From assembly GCF_009469615.1 (NCBI RefSeq), contig NZ_SSXX01000006.1, forward strand, positions 124,001 to 188,000: DNA of 64,000 bases, in the 5' to 3' direction. A program made the position numbers and the translations under genes. Numbering within the stretch: the stretch's first letter is position 1; every line of letters starts with the position of its first letter. Below, one piece after another: positions 1 through 9,108 of this stretch. The notes under the pieces were generated by a model. That model saw only the letters and a list, made by a program, of their open reading frames with translations. It did not search any database and was not told the origin of the DNA. The stretch comes from Dechloromonas sp. H13. Its GTDB lineage: Bacteria; Pseudomonadota; Gammaproteobacteria; Burkholderiales; Rhodocyclaceae.

Positions 1-2
1 CG

Positions 3-992
3 CTGGTGAAAATGTCCGAATTCACACCGTCGACCGCAACCGTCCTGGCGGACCTCGCCAGGCGCTATTTCACGGCCGACGAACTGGCGATCGTCGAGGG
101 CGACCTGGCCGTCGCCGAGGCCTTTTCCCGTCTTCCCTTCGACCACCTGCTGTTCACCGGCTCGACGGCCGTCGGCCGCCATGTCATGCGGGCCGCTGCG
201 GAAAACCTGACGCCGGTGACCCTCGAGCTCGGCGGCAAGTCGCCGGCCATCATCGCGCCCGGCTACCCGATCGACAAGGCCGCTGCGCGGATACTCGCCG
301 GCAAGTGCCTGAACGCCGGCCAGACCTGCATCGCGCCCGACTACCTCTTCGTTCCCGCCGGGCAGGAAGAGGCCTTCGTAGACGCCGCGCGCCGCATCGT
401 CAGCCACAGCTACCCCGACCTCGCCGGCAATGCCGACTACACCGCCGTGGTCAACGCGCGCCATTACGAGCGCCTGACCGGCTATCTGGAAAACGCGCGC
501 ATGCTGGGCGGCAAGCCGGTCCCGCTCGCCGAGGACTCCCCAGTCGGGCGCAGCCACCGCCGCCTGCCGCCGACCCTGATCCTCAACCCGAACGACAACA
601 TGCGGGTCATGCGCGACGAGATTTTCGGCCCCCTCCTGCCGGTGCTGACCTACGAGCGTCTCGACGACGCGCTGGACTACATCAACCGCCACGACCGCCC
701 GCTGGCGCTCTACCTGTTCGACGACGACCGCGCCCGGATCGAGCACGTGCTCGACCACACCGTTTCCGGCGGCGTGACGGTCAACGACACGATCCTGCAC
801 ATCGCCCAGGACGACCTGCCCTTCGGCGGCGTCGGCCCGAGCGGCATGGGCCATTACCACGGCCGCGAAGGCTTCATGACCTTTTCCAAGCTGAAGCCGG
901 TGTTCCGCCAGTCGCGGATCAACGCCATCGGCCTCTTCAATCCGCCCTACGGCAAGCGCTTCGAGCGCCTGATCAAGGTTCTGCTGCGATGA
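3..992 (+). CDS. Aldehyde dehydrogenase, coniferyl-aldehyde-dehydrogenase-like (5' partial)
   Basis: The reading frame is open to the left edge of the window, so the N-terminal part of the gene (much of the NAD-binding domain) lies outside. The visible part carries the ALDH catalytic glutamate in LELGGKSP (near nt 225), the nucleophilic cysteine in NAGQTC (codon 327-329) and the EIFGPLLPV motif. LPFDHLLFTGSTAVGR is typical of the coniferyl aldehyde dehydrogenase branch, which oxidises aromatic or medium-chain aldehydes to acids with NAD(P). The stop overlaps the ATG of the next gene (ATGA), so it is the visible start of an operon with a Tat protein, a GMC oxidoreductase and a lipase. Family assignment is firm; the substrate is inferred. 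Confidence 0.88.
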   Translation: MVKMSEFTPSTATVLADLARRYFTADELAIVEGDLAVAEAFSRLPFDHLLFTGSTAVGRHVMRAAAENLTPVTLELGGKSPAIIAPGYPIDKAAARILAGKCLNAGQTCIAPDYLFVPAGQEEAFVDAARRIVSHSYPDLAGNADYTAVVNARHYERLTGYLENARMLGGKPVPLAEDSPVGRSHRRLPPTLILNPNDNMRVMRDEIFGPLLPVLTYERLDDALDYINRHDRPLALYLFDDDRARIEHVLDHTVSGGVTVNDTILHIAQDDLPFGGVGPSGMGHYHGREGFMTFSKLKPVFRQSRINAIGLFNPPYGKRFERLIKVLLR

Positions 993-1474
993 CGACGCGC
1001 CGCGAATTCCTCAAGACCGGTCTTGCCGGCGGGCTTCTGCTCAATGTCGCCGGCTGCGCCCGCCCCTCCGAGAACGGCGGCCGCACGACGGTGCTGACGG
1101 CGCTGGTACCGGTCATGCTGACCGGCGCGCTGGTCGCCGAGGGCGAGGCGCGGGAGGCCCTGATCGCCCGCACCGTGGCCGGCGTCGACAAGGCGATCGC
1201 CGGCCTGTCGCTCGCCACCCAGCGCGAGGTCGGCGAACTGTTCGACCTCCTCGCCTTCCCACCCACGCGCATGCTGGCCGCCGGCGTCTGGTCGCCGTGG
1301 CCCAAGGCGACGCCGGAAGCGATCGGCAGTTTTCTCGAAAGCTGGCGCCACAGCCGCTTCGACCTCCTCCAGTCCGGCTATGCCGCCCTGCACGACCTGA
1401 TTTTCGGTGCCTGGTACGCGCGACCCGACACCTGGGCCGCCATCGCCTACCCCGGCCCGCCCGAGGTGAAATGA
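989..1474 (+). CDS. Tat-exported small protein preceding a GMC oxidoreductase
   Basis: 161 residues. The N-terminus TTRREFLKTGLAGG is a twin-arginine signal followed by a hydrophobic stretch and a cysteine in VAGCARP that could be a lipobox, so export through Tat and possibly lipid anchoring are likely. The start is set by the ATGA overlap with the aldehyde dehydrogenase upstream; the end overlaps the next start in the same way. Proteins of this size and position next to membrane or GMC dehydrogenases act as small subunits (gluconate-dehydrogenase subunit 3-like). By analogy it may help export or assemble the GMC enzyme, which has no signal peptide of its own. No catalytic motif is visible. 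Confidence 0.75.
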   Translation: MTTRREFLKTGLAGGLLLNVAGCARPSENGGRTTVLTALVPVMLTGALVAEGEAREALIARTVAGVDKAIAGLSLATQREVGELFDLLAFPPTRMLAAGVWSPWPKATPEAIGSFLESWRHSRFDLLQSGYAALHDLIFGAWYARPDTWAAIAYPGPPEVK

Positions 1475-3081
1475 TGCGCGACCCGTTCCGTGAAGGACTC
1501 GCTGCCGGCTGGAAGCACGTCGATGCCTCCGAACTCGCGGACGATCTGCAATTCGAGGGCGACGTGGTGATCGTCGGCAGCGGTGCCGGTGGCGGCGTGA
1601 CGGCCGAGATCCTGGCGGCCGCCGGCCTCAGGGTTATCCTCGTCGAGGAAGGCCCGCTGCGCACGACCCGCGATTTCAACATGCGCGAAGCGGAAGCCTA
1701 CCCCGACCTGTACCAGGAATCCGCGGCGCGCAAGACCGCCGACAAGGCGATCAACATCCTGCAGGGCCGCTGTGTCGGCGGTTCGACCACGGTCAACTGG
1801 ACCAGCAGTTTCCGCACCCCGCCCAGCACCCTGAACTGGTGGCAGACCGCGCACGGGCTCAAGCGCCTGAGCGTCGACGCCATGGCCCCCTGGTTCGCGG
1901 CGATGGAGCAGCGGCTGCACGTCGGGCTGTGGCCGATACCGCCCAACGAGAACAATGCCGCCCTGGCGCGCGGCGCGGCCAAACTCGGCATTCCGGTCGC
2001 GGTCATCCCGCGCAACGTCAAGATGTGCTGGAACCTCGGCTACTGTGGCATGGGCTGCCCGACCAATGCCAAGCAGTCGATGCTGATGACCACGATCCCC
2101 GGCGCACTGTCGCGCGGCGCGACGCTGATTTCGCGGCTGCGCGCCGAGCGGCTCGAATTCTCGGGGGGCAAGGTCGTAGCCCTGAACGCCGTGGCGCTCA
2201 AGCCGGACGGCCTGCACCCGAGCGGCGTCCGGGTCGGCCTGCGTGCCCGTCACTTCGTGCTGGCCGGCGGCGCCGTCAATACGCCCGCCCTGCTCCTGCG
2301 CAGCAAGGCCACCGACCCGCACGGCCTGCTCGGCAAGCGCACCTTCCTGCATCCGACGCTGATTTCGTCGGGCCTCTTCGACAAGCCGATCCGCGCCTAC
2401 GCCGGCGCGCCGCAATCGGTCTACTCGGACCATTTCCTCGAGCAGGCCGCGGTCGACGGCCCGCTGGGCTTCAAACTGGAAGTGCCGCCGCTCCACCCGG
2501 TGCTGTTCTCGACGACCCTGCAGGGCTGGGGTGAGGCGCATGCCCGCCTGATGCGGGAATTCGCCCACAGCCAGACCGTCCTGGCGCTGGTCCGCGACGG
2601 CTTCCACCCCGACAGCCGAGGCGGCCAGGTCAGGTTGCGCGACGACGGTTCGCCGCTGCTCGACTACCCGCTCAACGCGACCTTCTGGGAAGCCGCCCGG
2701 CGCGCCCTGCTGGCGATGGCCGAGATCCAGTTCGCCGCCGGCGCGCGCTGGGTGACGCCGGTGCACGAGACGGCGAGCGGCTACACGAGCTGGGCGGAGG
2801 CCAGGCGCGGCCTCGCCGAACTGCCGCTGGCACCGTTGCGCTGCCGTGTCGTCAGCGCCCACGTCATGGGTGGTTGCGCCATGGGCGACGCCCCGGCGCG
2901 CGGCGTGGTCGACGACGACGGCCGCCACTTCCAGATCGAAAACCTGTCGGTGCATGACGGGTCGCTGTTCCCGACCAGCATCGGCGCCAATCCGCAGCTT
3001 TCCATCTATGGCCTGGTGGCGCGCAACGCCTCGCTGCTCGCCGCCGCATTGACCGGCAAACCGAAACCCGCGATCCTCTGA
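1471..3081 (+). CDS. GMC-family FAD-dependent oxidoreductase
   Basis: 536 residues. A dinucleotide-binding motif VVIVGSGAGGG lies near residue 32 and continues to VEEG, as in glucose-methanol-choline oxidoreductases. The C-terminal domain has HVMGGCAMG with the expected catalytic histidine and NLSVHDGSLFPTSIGANPQ, the conserved FAD/active-site segment. CWNLGYCGMGCP in the middle is cysteine-rich and typical of the long-chain alcohol oxidase/cholesterol-oxidase-like subgroup. The start at 1471 gives an ATGA overlap with the Tat protein; an ATG three bases later is equally possible. With an aldehyde dehydrogenase upstream and a lipase downstream, oxidation of long-chain or aromatic alcohols to aldehydes is a reasonable inference. 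Confidence 0.88.
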   Translation: MMRDPFREGLAAGWKHVDASELADDLQFEGDVVIVGSGAGGGVTAEILAAAGLRVILVEEGPLRTTRDFNMREAEAYPDLYQESAARKTADKAINILQGRCVGGSTTVNWTSSFRTPPSTLNWWQTAHGLKRLSVDAMAPWFAAMEQRLHVGLWPIPPNENNAALARGAAKLGIPVAVIPRNVKMCWNLGYCGMGCPTNAKQSMLMTTIPGALSRGATLISRLRAERLEFSGGKVVALNAVALKPDGLHPSGVRVGLRARHFVLAGGAVNTPALLLRSKATDPHGLLGKRTFLHPTLISSGLFDKPIRAYAGAPQSVYSDHFLEQAAVDGPLGFKLEVPPLHPVLFSTTLQGWGEAHARLMREFAHSQTVLALVRDGFHPDSRGGQVRLRDDGSPLLDYPLNATFWEAARRALLAMAEIQFAAGARWVTPVHETASGYTSWAEARRGLAELPLAPLRCRVVSAHVMGGCAMGDAPARGVVDDDGRHFQIENLSVHDGSLFPTSIGANPQLSIYGLVARNASLLAAALTGKPKPAIL

Positions 3082-3083
3082 GC

Positions 3084-3956
3084 ATGGTCCCCATCGCGCT
3101 CCTGCTCTGGCTTTCCGCGGAAACGGCCGTCTACGCCGCGGTTGCCCGCCACCTGTTCGATGCCTCGTGGAGCACCGCCGGCCTGATTGCGCTGGCTGCG
3201 CTGCTCGCCGTTCGCGCCGGCATCGTCGCGGTAACCTGGGCCTTCGCCAGCGCCTACGCGTCGCCGGCGCGCCCGTTGCCGTTTGGCGAACGAGTGCGCA
3301 TGGTGCTTGGCGAATACCTCGCCTTCGTCATGAGCTTCGTCGTCGTCATGCCCTTCGAACGCCTGTGGATGCCGCCCGACCGCCTGCGCCCGTGCTCCCG
3401 CCCGCTGCTGCTGGTGCACGGCTATGCCTGCAGCCGCGGCGTCTGGTGGCGCCTGCGGCGCGAACTCGAAGCGGCCGGGCACACCGTCGCCAGCGTCAGC
3501 CTCTACCCGCCCTACACCAGCATCGGCAAACTGGTGCCGCAGCTCAATCAGCGCATCGAAGAAGTCTGCCAGGCGACCGGCGCCGAACAGGTCGCCCTGA
3601 TCGCGCACAGCATGGGCGGGCTGGTTTGCCGCTCCTACCTGGCGCGCCACGGCGTCCGCCGGGTCGAGCGCCTGGTCACCATCGCCTCGCCGCACGCCGG
3701 TACCGAACTGGCGCGCATCGGCATCGGCAGGAACGCGCGGGAAATGGTGCCGGGATCGCTGTGGCTGAAGGACCTGGCCGCGGAAAACGTGCCGGTGCCG
3801 ACCATCTCGATCCGCACACCGCACGACAACTACGTGATGCCGCAGGACAACCAGCGCCTGCCCGGCGCGCTCGACCTGGAGCTCGACGGCATCGGCCACC
3901 TCGCACTGCTCTACGCCGGTCGCACGGCCGCCGAACTGGTCAGGGCCTGCCGCTAG
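3084..3956 (+). CDS. Alpha/beta hydrolase, lipase-like, with N-terminal membrane segments
   Basis: 290 residues. The first ~95 residues are hydrophobic with probably two or three membrane segments. The hydrolase core then starts at RPLLLVHGYACSRGVWW, which holds the oxyanion HGY motif. The nucleophile elbow is AHSMGG, and the C-terminus supplies a plausible acid and histidine (GIGHLALL). This resembles triacylglycerol lipases/esterases of the PF00561/PF12697 group. It starts 2 nt after the GMC stop, so it belongs to the same operon, whose products would hydrolyse an ester and oxidise the released alcohol and aldehyde. The substrate is unknown. Confidence 0.82.
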   Translation: MVPIALLLWLSAETAVYAAVARHLFDASWSTAGLIALAALLAVRAGIVAVTWAFASAYASPARPLPFGERVRMVLGEYLAFVMSFVVVMPFERLWMPPDRLRPCSRPLLLVHGYACSRGVWWRLRRELEAAGHTVASVSLYPPYTSIGKLVPQLNQRIEEVCQATGAEQVALIAHSMGGLVCRSYLARHGVRRVERLVTIASPHAGTELARIGIGRNAREMVPGSLWLKDLAAENVPVPTISIRTPHDNYVMPQDNQRLPGALDLELDGIGHLALLYAGRTAAELVRACR

Positions 3957-3968
3957 CCAACTTCCAAG

Positions 3969-4436
3969 CTACAGGACGGCGAGCACCTGTTCGCCGTGGT
4001 CCGGGCAGTCCGGCTCGTCGATCACGTGGCTGATGCGGCCGTTTTCGTCGATGATGAAGGTGACCCGCTCGCTGACCTTGACGACGCTGCGCAGCAGGCC
4101 ACCGAGCCCGGAACCGGCGACACCGTAGGCCTTGGCCACCGTCAGGTCGGTATCCGCCAGCAGGGGGAAGTTGAGGCTGAATTTCTCGGTGAAGCGCTGA
4201 TGCGACTCCGTACCCTGGGCCGAAACGCCGAGAATGGCCGCGCCGCGCGCGGCGATTTCGGCGCTCGAATCGCGCAGGCTGCACGCCTGCTTGGTGCAGC
4301 CCGGCGTGTCGTCCATCGGGTAGAAGTACATGACCAGCTTGCGGCCGCGAAAATCGGCCAGCCGCAGCGTGCTGCCGTCGGTCGCCGGCGCCGAAAAATC
4401 AGGCGCCGGGTCACCTGCCTTGAGATGCGTGCCCAT
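3969..4436 (-). CDS. Peroxiredoxin, BCP/PrxQ type
   Basis: 155 residues. The sequence [15 protein letters not shown] carries the peroxidatic cysteine and, five residues on, the resolving cysteine expected of the BCP/PrxQ family, so it should reduce peroxides with thioredoxin in the cytoplasm. The N-terminus ([17 protein letters not shown]) is the usual AhpC/TSA entry strand. ATG at 4436 overlaps by one base with the stop of the SDR gene upstream (TGATG), so the two are translationally coupled. It converges on the lipase gene with only 12 nt between stops. Confidence 0.92.
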   Translation of the reverse strand: MGTHLKAGDPAPDFSAPATDGSTLRLADFRGRKLVMYFYPMDDTPGCTKQACSLRDSSAEIAARGAAILGVSAQGTESHQRFTEKFSLNFPLLADTDLTVAKAYGVAGSGLGGLLRSVVKVSERVTFIIDENGRISHVIDEPDCPDHGEQVLAVL

Positions 4437-6427
4437 CAGAAGTAGATCCCGCGCATGAATTGCTGGAAGGCGACCTGGTCCGCCGACGGCATGCTCGGCA
4501 GGATGCCGGGCTCCGGCTTCTTGGCGGCCGCGGAATCCGGGAACATGCGGAAGGTCGTGTTCATGATGATCTGCGCCACGCGCGGCACCAGCGCATGCAG
4601 CACCTGGCCGGTAATGCCGAGCCGGGTCGCGACGCGCACCGGCTTGTGGATCACCGCATCGCAGATCAGCGCCGCCGCCTCCTCCGGGGTCAGGGTCGGC
4701 ACCTGGTCGTAGAGCTTGGTCGGGGCGATCATCGGCGTCTTGACCAGCGGCATGTTGATGGTCGTGAAGTAGATGCCGCGGTCGGCGAATTCCGAGGCGG
4801 CGCAACGCGTCCAGGCATCGAGCGCCGACTTCGAGGCGACGTAGGCCGAGAAGCGCGGCGCGTTGGTCAGCACGCCGATCGAAGAAATGTTGATGATGTG
4901 GCCGCGCTTCTGTTCGACCATCTTCGGCAGAACGCCCATGCTGACCTTGAGCGCACCGAAGTAGTTGAGCTGCATGGTGCGCTCGAAATCGTGGAAGCGG
5001 TCGAAGGAATTCTCGATGGCGCGGCGGATCGAGCGGCCGGCATTGTTGATCAGGATGTCGACCACGCCGTGCTCGGCCAGCACCTGCTGCGTGACCGCCT
5101 CGGCGGAGGCCATGTCGGCCAGGTCGCCGACGTAGGCGTGCAGCTTGAGGCCGGCGGCTTCGAACTCGGCGACCACTTCGTCGAGCTGCTCCTTGTCGCG
5201 GGCGATGGTCACCACGTGGGCGCCGGCTTCCGCCAGCTTCCAGGCGGTCGCCTTGCCAATCCCGGACGAGGCGCCGGTGACCAACACGACCTTGCCCTCG
5301 ACCTGGCCGCGCAGACTGCGGTCGATGAAGAGATCGGGGTCGAGATGGCGCTCCCAGTAATCCCACAGGCGCCAGGCGTAGCTGTCGATCGGCGGCACGG
5401 CGATGCCGGTGCCCTTGAGCACGCGGGTCGTCTCGCGGCAGTCGAAGCGCGTCGGGTAATTGACGAAACGGAACATGTCGTCCGGCAGGCCGAGATCCTT
5501 CATCACCGCATGGCGGATGCGCCGCACCGGGGTCAGCGCCATCAGCCCCTTGCGCATGTGGCGCGGGATGAAACTGAACAGCGCAGCGTTGATGCGCATC
5601 GTCATCTCGGGCGCGTGGGCGGCCCGGGCGAAGGTGTTGAGCAGGTCGCCAACGCGCATCGGCGTCGGATCGACGAGGTGGAAGCATTTGCCGTCCTCGC
5701 CCTTGAGGTGGGCGATGTGATCGACGGCATCGACGATGAAATCGACCGGCACGACGTTGATGCGCCCGCCCTCGATGCCGATGGTCGGCATCCACGACGG
5801 CAGCATCTTGCGCATCTTCTGGATCAGCTTGAAGAAATAGTAGGGGCCGTCGATCTTGTCCATTTCGCCGGTGCGCGAATCGCCGACGACGAGCGCCGGC
5901 CGGTAGATGCGCCAGGGAATCGAACATTCGCGGCGGACGATGCCTTCCGAGTCGTGCTTGGTGCGGAAATATGGGTGCTCCAGCCCTTCGGCCTCCTCGA
6001 ACATGTCCTCGCGGAAGAGTCCTTCGAAGAGGCCGGCGGAGGCGATCGAGCTGAACAGGTGGAAATGCCTGGCGCCGATCGCTTCGGCGAACTGCACCGT
6101 ATTGCGCGTGCCATCGACATTGACCCTGAGCTGGATCTCGGCGTCGGCCGCCAGATCGTAGATCGCCGCCAGGTGGAAGAAGTGCGTGGTCTTTTTGCCC
6201 AGTTTCCTGCGGTCGACCGCAGCAACCCCCAGGAGCGGCTGGGTCAGGTCGCCGACCACCGGGATCGCCCGCGTGGCATCGCAACCCCAGAATTCGTAGA
6301 GCCCGGCAAGCGAATCCTTCTCCGACTCGCGGACGAGGAAGAAGACCGTGCTGCCTTCGCGTTCCAGCAGTTTCCTGACCAGACGCTTGCCGATGAAACC
6401 CGATGCTCCAGTAATGAAATACTGCAC
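4436..6427 (-). CDS. Two-domain SDR protein, fatty acyl-CoA-reductase-like
   Basis: 663 residues, made of two short-chain dehydrogenase domains. Residues 1-~350 form an extended SDR with [13 protein letters not shown] and a YFRTKHDSE active-site segment. Residues ~375-640 form a classical SDR with [19 protein letters not shown] and YVASKSALD. This arrangement is seen in the mycobacterial AcrA1-type fatty acyl-CoA reductases. The first domain may reduce an acyl-CoA thioester; the second may act on the aldehyde or a hydroxyacyl group. The start is GTG, chosen because GAGGAG lies just upstream and the protein then begins [11 protein letters not shown]. Proximity to alcohol/aldehyde oxidation and wax-ester genes supports a lipid role. 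Confidence 0.8.
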   Translation of the reverse strand: MQYFITGASGFIGKRLVRKLLEREGSTVFFLVRESEKDSLAGLYEFWGCDATRAIPVVGDLTQPLLGVAAVDRRKLGKKTTHFFHLAAIYDLAADAEIQLRVNVDGTRNTVQFAEAIGARHFHLFSSIASAGLFEGLFREDMFEEAEGLEHPYFRTKHDSEGIVRRECSIPWRIYRPALVVGDSRTGEMDKIDGPYYFFKLIQKMRKMLPSWMPTIGIEGGRINVVPVDFIVDAVDHIAHLKGEDGKCFHLVDPTPMRVGDLLNTFARAAHAPEMTMRINAALFSFIPRHMRKGLMALTPVRRIRHAVMKDLGLPDDMFRFVNYPTRFDCRETTRVLKGTGIAVPPIDSYAWRLWDYWERHLDPDLFIDRSLRGQVEGKVVLVTGASSGIGKATAWKLAEAGAHVVTIARDKEQLDEVVAEFEAAGLKLHAYVGDLADMASAEAVTQQVLAEHGVVDILINNAGRSIRRAIENSFDRFHDFERTMQLNYFGALKVSMGVLPKMVEQKRGHIINISSIGVLTNAPRFSAYVASKSALDAWTRCAASEFADRGIYFTTINMPLVKTPMIAPTKLYDQVPTLTPEEAAALICDAVIHKPVRVATRLGITGQVLHALVPRVAQIIMNTTFRMFPDSAAAKKPEPGILPSMPSADQVAFQQFMRGIYF
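6208..6221. repeat. GTCGACCGCA dispersed motif (copy in SDR gene)
   Basis: TGCGGTCGACCGCA is a perfect 14-bp palindrome containing the dispersed motif in both orientations. It has a run of five T about 15 nt to its left. It lies within the coding region of the SDR gene. Confidence 0.4.
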
Positions 6428-6480
6428 GTCTCTCTCCTCGAATTTATAAGAATCAACGACATTCTAGAGTAGCCCACCTA

Positions 6481-6513
6481 GGATATTAGTGTGCCTCTTC
6501 TAATTGAATATCC
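6481..6513. promoter_or_regulatory. Inverted repeat in the SDR/phasin divergent promoter region
   Basis: GGATATT at 6481 and AATATCC at 6507 form a 7-bp inverted repeat around an AT-rich centre in the 150-nt space between the divergent SDR and phasin genes. This could be a regulator site shared by both promoters. No known consensus was recognised. Confidence 0.25.
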
Positions 6514-6577
6514 TACACTGGCTTCAAGGGCAGAGAACAAAGCTGCCGGACGATTCAACACTTTCGAGGAGTCAATC

Positions 6578-7117
6578 ATGGTCAAGAAATTCAAAGCCCT
6601 CTCTGAAAATCAACTGGCGCAAACCGTCAGGGAATCCGCCCATCAAATCTGGCTGGCCGGACTAGGTGCCTACTCGAAGGCCCAGGAGGAAGGCAACAAG
6701 GTGTTCGACGCGCTGGTCAAGGAAGGTGAAACCATCCAGAAGAAGACCCGCAAGGCGGCTGACGAGAAGATGGCCGTCGTCGCCGGCAAGGCTGCCGGCA
6801 CGTGGGATCGTCTGGAACAGGTCTTCGAGGATCGCGTCGCCCGCGCCCTGTCGAGTCTCGGCGTGCCGACCAAGAAGGACATCGACAAGCTGTCCAAGCG
6901 CGTCGCCGAACTGACCGCCGTGGTCCAGCAACTGACCGAGGCGCAGGAAGGCACAGCGAAGAAGGTCGCCACCAAGGCAGCGGCAGTTCCGGCAACCGTC
7001 AAAGCAGTTGCCGCCAAGGCAGCGCCGGCCAAGAAGCCGGCCGCGGCCAAAAGCGTTGCCGTCAAGAAGGCCGCAGAGCCTGCTGATGCCGCTGCTGGTG
7101 CAGCAGCTGCTGCCTAA
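6578..7117 (+). CDS. Phasin / PHA-granule-associated protein (PhaF/PhaI-like)
   Basis: 179 residues. The N-terminal ~110 residues form an amphipathic helix with the family signature (ESAHQIWLAGLGAYSKAQEEG) and the VPTKKDIDKLSKRVAEL coiled-coil that follows. The last ~60 residues are an Ala/Lys/Pro-rich histone-like tail (KAAPAKKPAAAKS), as in PhaF, which links polyhydroxyalkanoate granules to DNA. ATG 6578 is preceded by CGAGGAG; an upstream in-frame start at 6491 lacks a ribosome site. A strong terminator follows. It fits with the PHA-region gene at 11738 and the patatin downstream as a storage-granule group. Confidence 0.88.
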   Translation: MVKKFKALSENQLAQTVRESAHQIWLAGLGAYSKAQEEGNKVFDALVKEGETIQKKTRKAADEKMAVVAGKAAGTWDRLEQVFEDRVARALSSLGVPTKKDIDKLSKRVAELTAVVQQLTEAQEGTAKKVATKAAAVPATVKAVAAKAAPAKKPAAAKSVAVKKAAEPADAAAGAAAAA

Positions 7118-7168
7118 GCAGGCGGCCCGGGTATAGCAGGTACCCGAAAAGGCAGGACAGCACTTCGG

Positions 7169-7198
7169 GATGCCCGGCAACGACCGGGCATCTTTCTT
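7169..7198 (+). terminator. Rho-independent terminator after phasin
   Basis: The 9-bp stem GATGCCCGG / CCGGGCATC with a six-base loop is followed by TTTCTT. It ends just before the ribosome site of the patatin gene. Confidence 0.75.
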
Positions 7199-7216
7199 AT
7201 CAAGGGGGAAGACAAC

Positions 7217-8413
7217 TTGTCCACCATTGGCATTGCGCTGGCCGGCGGCGGCCCGCTCGGCGGCATCTACGAGATCGGCGCCAGCGTGGCGCTCGCCGAG
7301 GCGATCGTCGGCCTGGATTTCAACCACGCGGACATCTTCGTCGGCGTCAGTTCGGGAAGTCTGGTGGCCGCCGCATTTGCCAATGGCATCACTCCGGAGA
7401 AGCTGGCCCGCATCCTGATCGACAACGACGCCGAAGAGTTCTTCGACCCGGAAATGCTGTTGCGTCCGGCCTTCGGCGAATACCTCAGCCGCGTGCTGTC
7501 GGTGCCCCACCTGCTGTGGTCGGCGACGCAGAACTATCTCGCCGACCCCCTGCATCACGGCCTGTTCGAGTCGTTCCAGCGCCTGTCGCGCGCCATCCCG
7601 ACCGGCCTCTTCGACAACAGCGGCATCGACCGCGTCATGAAGAACCTGTTTTCCCGCCGTGGCCGCACCAACGATTTCCGCAAACTCAAGCACAAGCTGT
7701 TTCTCGTGGCGACCGATCTCGATTCCGGCGAGACCGTCGCCTTCGGTTCGCCCGGTCACGACGGCATCCCGATCTCGACCGCCGTCCAGGCGAGCACCGC
7801 CCTGCCCGGCCTCTTCCCGCCGGTGCGCATCGACGGCCATTACTTCGTCGACGGCGCCCTGATCAAGACCCTGCACGCCTCGGTAGCGCTGAAGGAAGGC
7901 GCCGAACTGGTGCTCTGCATCAACCCGCTCGTTCCTTTCGACGCCGAGCTCGCCGCCCGGCGGAATGCGCAGGAACGCCAGACGCTCAACGATGGCGGCC
8001 TGCCCGTCGTGCTGTCTCAGACCTTCCGCGCCATCATCCATTCGCGCATGCGCGTCGGCATGGATCGCTACAAGCACCAGTACGAAAATGCCGACGTCGT
8101 CCTGTTCGAGCCGACCCGCGACGACGCCGAGATGTTCTTCACCAACGTCTTCAGCTACCGCGACCGCCGGCGTCTGTGCGAGCACGCCTACCAGCGCACG
8201 CGCATCGATCTCTACCGGCGCCGCCACGAACTGCGGCCCATCCTCGAACGCCACGGCCTGGATCTCGATCTGGCCGTGCTCAAGGACCATCGGCGCTCGC
8301 TGATCTCGCCGAGCCGGCACCGTGCCCGGGTCAGCTTGGAAAAGACGACGCGCGCCCTCGACACCTCCCTGGACGAATTGCAGCACTGGCTTGAATCGCG
8401 ACAGCCGGCGTGA
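7217..8413 (+). CDS. Patatin-like phospholipase / lipid acyl hydrolase
   Basis: 398 residues. The oxyanion loop GGGPLGGIYEIG, the nucleophile serine in GVSSG (near residue 50) and the catalytic aspartate in DGALIKT show a patatin Ser-Asp dyad enzyme. It hydrolyses acyl esters of phospholipids or storage lipids and has no signal peptide. The start is TTG at 7217, with AAGGGGGA eight bases upstream; no ATG near this position would preserve the N-terminal strand. Lying right behind the phasin, it could act on granule-bound lipid, but that is inference. Confidence 0.85.
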   Translation: MSTIGIALAGGGPLGGIYEIGASVALAEAIVGLDFNHADIFVGVSSGSLVAAAFANGITPEKLARILIDNDAEEFFDPEMLLRPAFGEYLSRVLSVPHLLWSATQNYLADPLHHGLFESFQRLSRAIPTGLFDNSGIDRVMKNLFSRRGRTNDFRKLKHKLFLVATDLDSGETVAFGSPGHDGIPISTAVQASTALPGLFPPVRIDGHYFVDGALIKTLHASVALKEGAELVLCINPLVPFDAELAARRNAQERQTLNDGGLPVVLSQTFRAIIHSRMRVGMDRYKHQYENADVVLFEPTRDDAEMFFTNVFSYRDRRRLCEHAYQRTRIDLYRRRHELRPILERHGLDLDLAVLKDHRRSLISPSRHRARVSLEKTTRALDTSLDELQHWLESRQPA

Positions 8414-8454
8414 TGTATCCTGCTGTCTGGAGACAACACAAAAAGAATCCGGAC

Positions 8455-9096
8455 ATGGAACGCAAACCCAAACGCCGCACCCGCGAGCGCATTCTCGAAA
8501 CCGCCCTCAAGCTGTTCAACGACTTCGGCGAGCCGAACGTGACGACCACGGTCATCGCCGATGAAATGGAAATCAGCCCGGGCAACCTCTACTACCATTT
8601 CCACAGCAAGGACGAGATCGTCAACGCGCTGTTCGGCGACTACGAGAAGGAAATCGAACCGCTGCTCACCGCACCCGGCAGCCGGCCACAGGGGACCGAG
8701 GACATCTGGCTGTTCCTGCACCTGCTGTTCGAGACGATCTGGAAGTACCGTTTCTTCTACCGCGACATCAACGACCTGCTGACGCGCAACCGCCTCGTCG
8801 AAACCCACTTCCAGCGCATCCTCGAACACAAGGAACATACCGCGGTCGCCGTCTGCGAGGGATTGGCCGCTTCCGGCACGTTGACCGCAACAGCCGGCGA
8901 GATCCGCGCGCTGGCCACCAACATGAGCGTCGTCGCGACCTTCTGGCTGTCGTTCGAACATGCCCGCCGCCCGCGTGGCGAGCCGGACATCGGACGCGGC
9001 GTCTACCAGGTCATGTCGCTCGCCGCCCCCTACCTGCAGGGCCAGGCGCGGCACCTGCTGGAGCGGCTTTCCGAGGCCTATGTCGACAAAAACTAG
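8455..9096 (+). CDS. TetR-family transcriptional regulator
   Basis: 213 residues. The N-terminal TetR helix-turn-helix is clear: RERILETALKLFNDFGEPNVTTTVIADEMEISPGNLYYHFHSKDEI contains the characteristic YYHF recognition helix (quoted pieces: TTTVIADEMEI, NLYYHFHSKDEI). The remaining ~150 residues are the ligand-binding domain. An in-frame start 45 nt upstream exists, but MERKPKRRTRERIL fits the family better. A possible promoter (TTGAAT, 17 nt, TGTATC) lies at the end of the patatin gene. The target is probably the neighbouring lipid genes; the ligand is unknown. Confidence 0.85.
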   Translation: MERKPKRRTRERILETALKLFNDFGEPNVTTTVIADEMEISPGNLYYHFHSKDEIVNALFGDYEKEIEPLLTAPGSRPQGTEDIWLFLHLLFETIWKYRFFYRDINDLLTRNRLVETHFQRILEHKEHTAVAVCEGLAASGTLTATAGEIRALATNMSVVATFWLSFEHARRPRGEPDIGRGVYQVMSLAAPYLQGQARHLLERLSEAYVDKN

Positions 9097-9108
9097 AGGA
9101 GAGAAAAG

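Noticed and set aside
4460-6472. 670-codon open frame on the plus strand opposite the SDR gene
   Set aside because: It mirrors the GC-rich third positions of the real minus-strand gene, which has two intact SDR domains and a ribosome site; the plus frame gives low-complexity His/Arg/Gly-rich protein.
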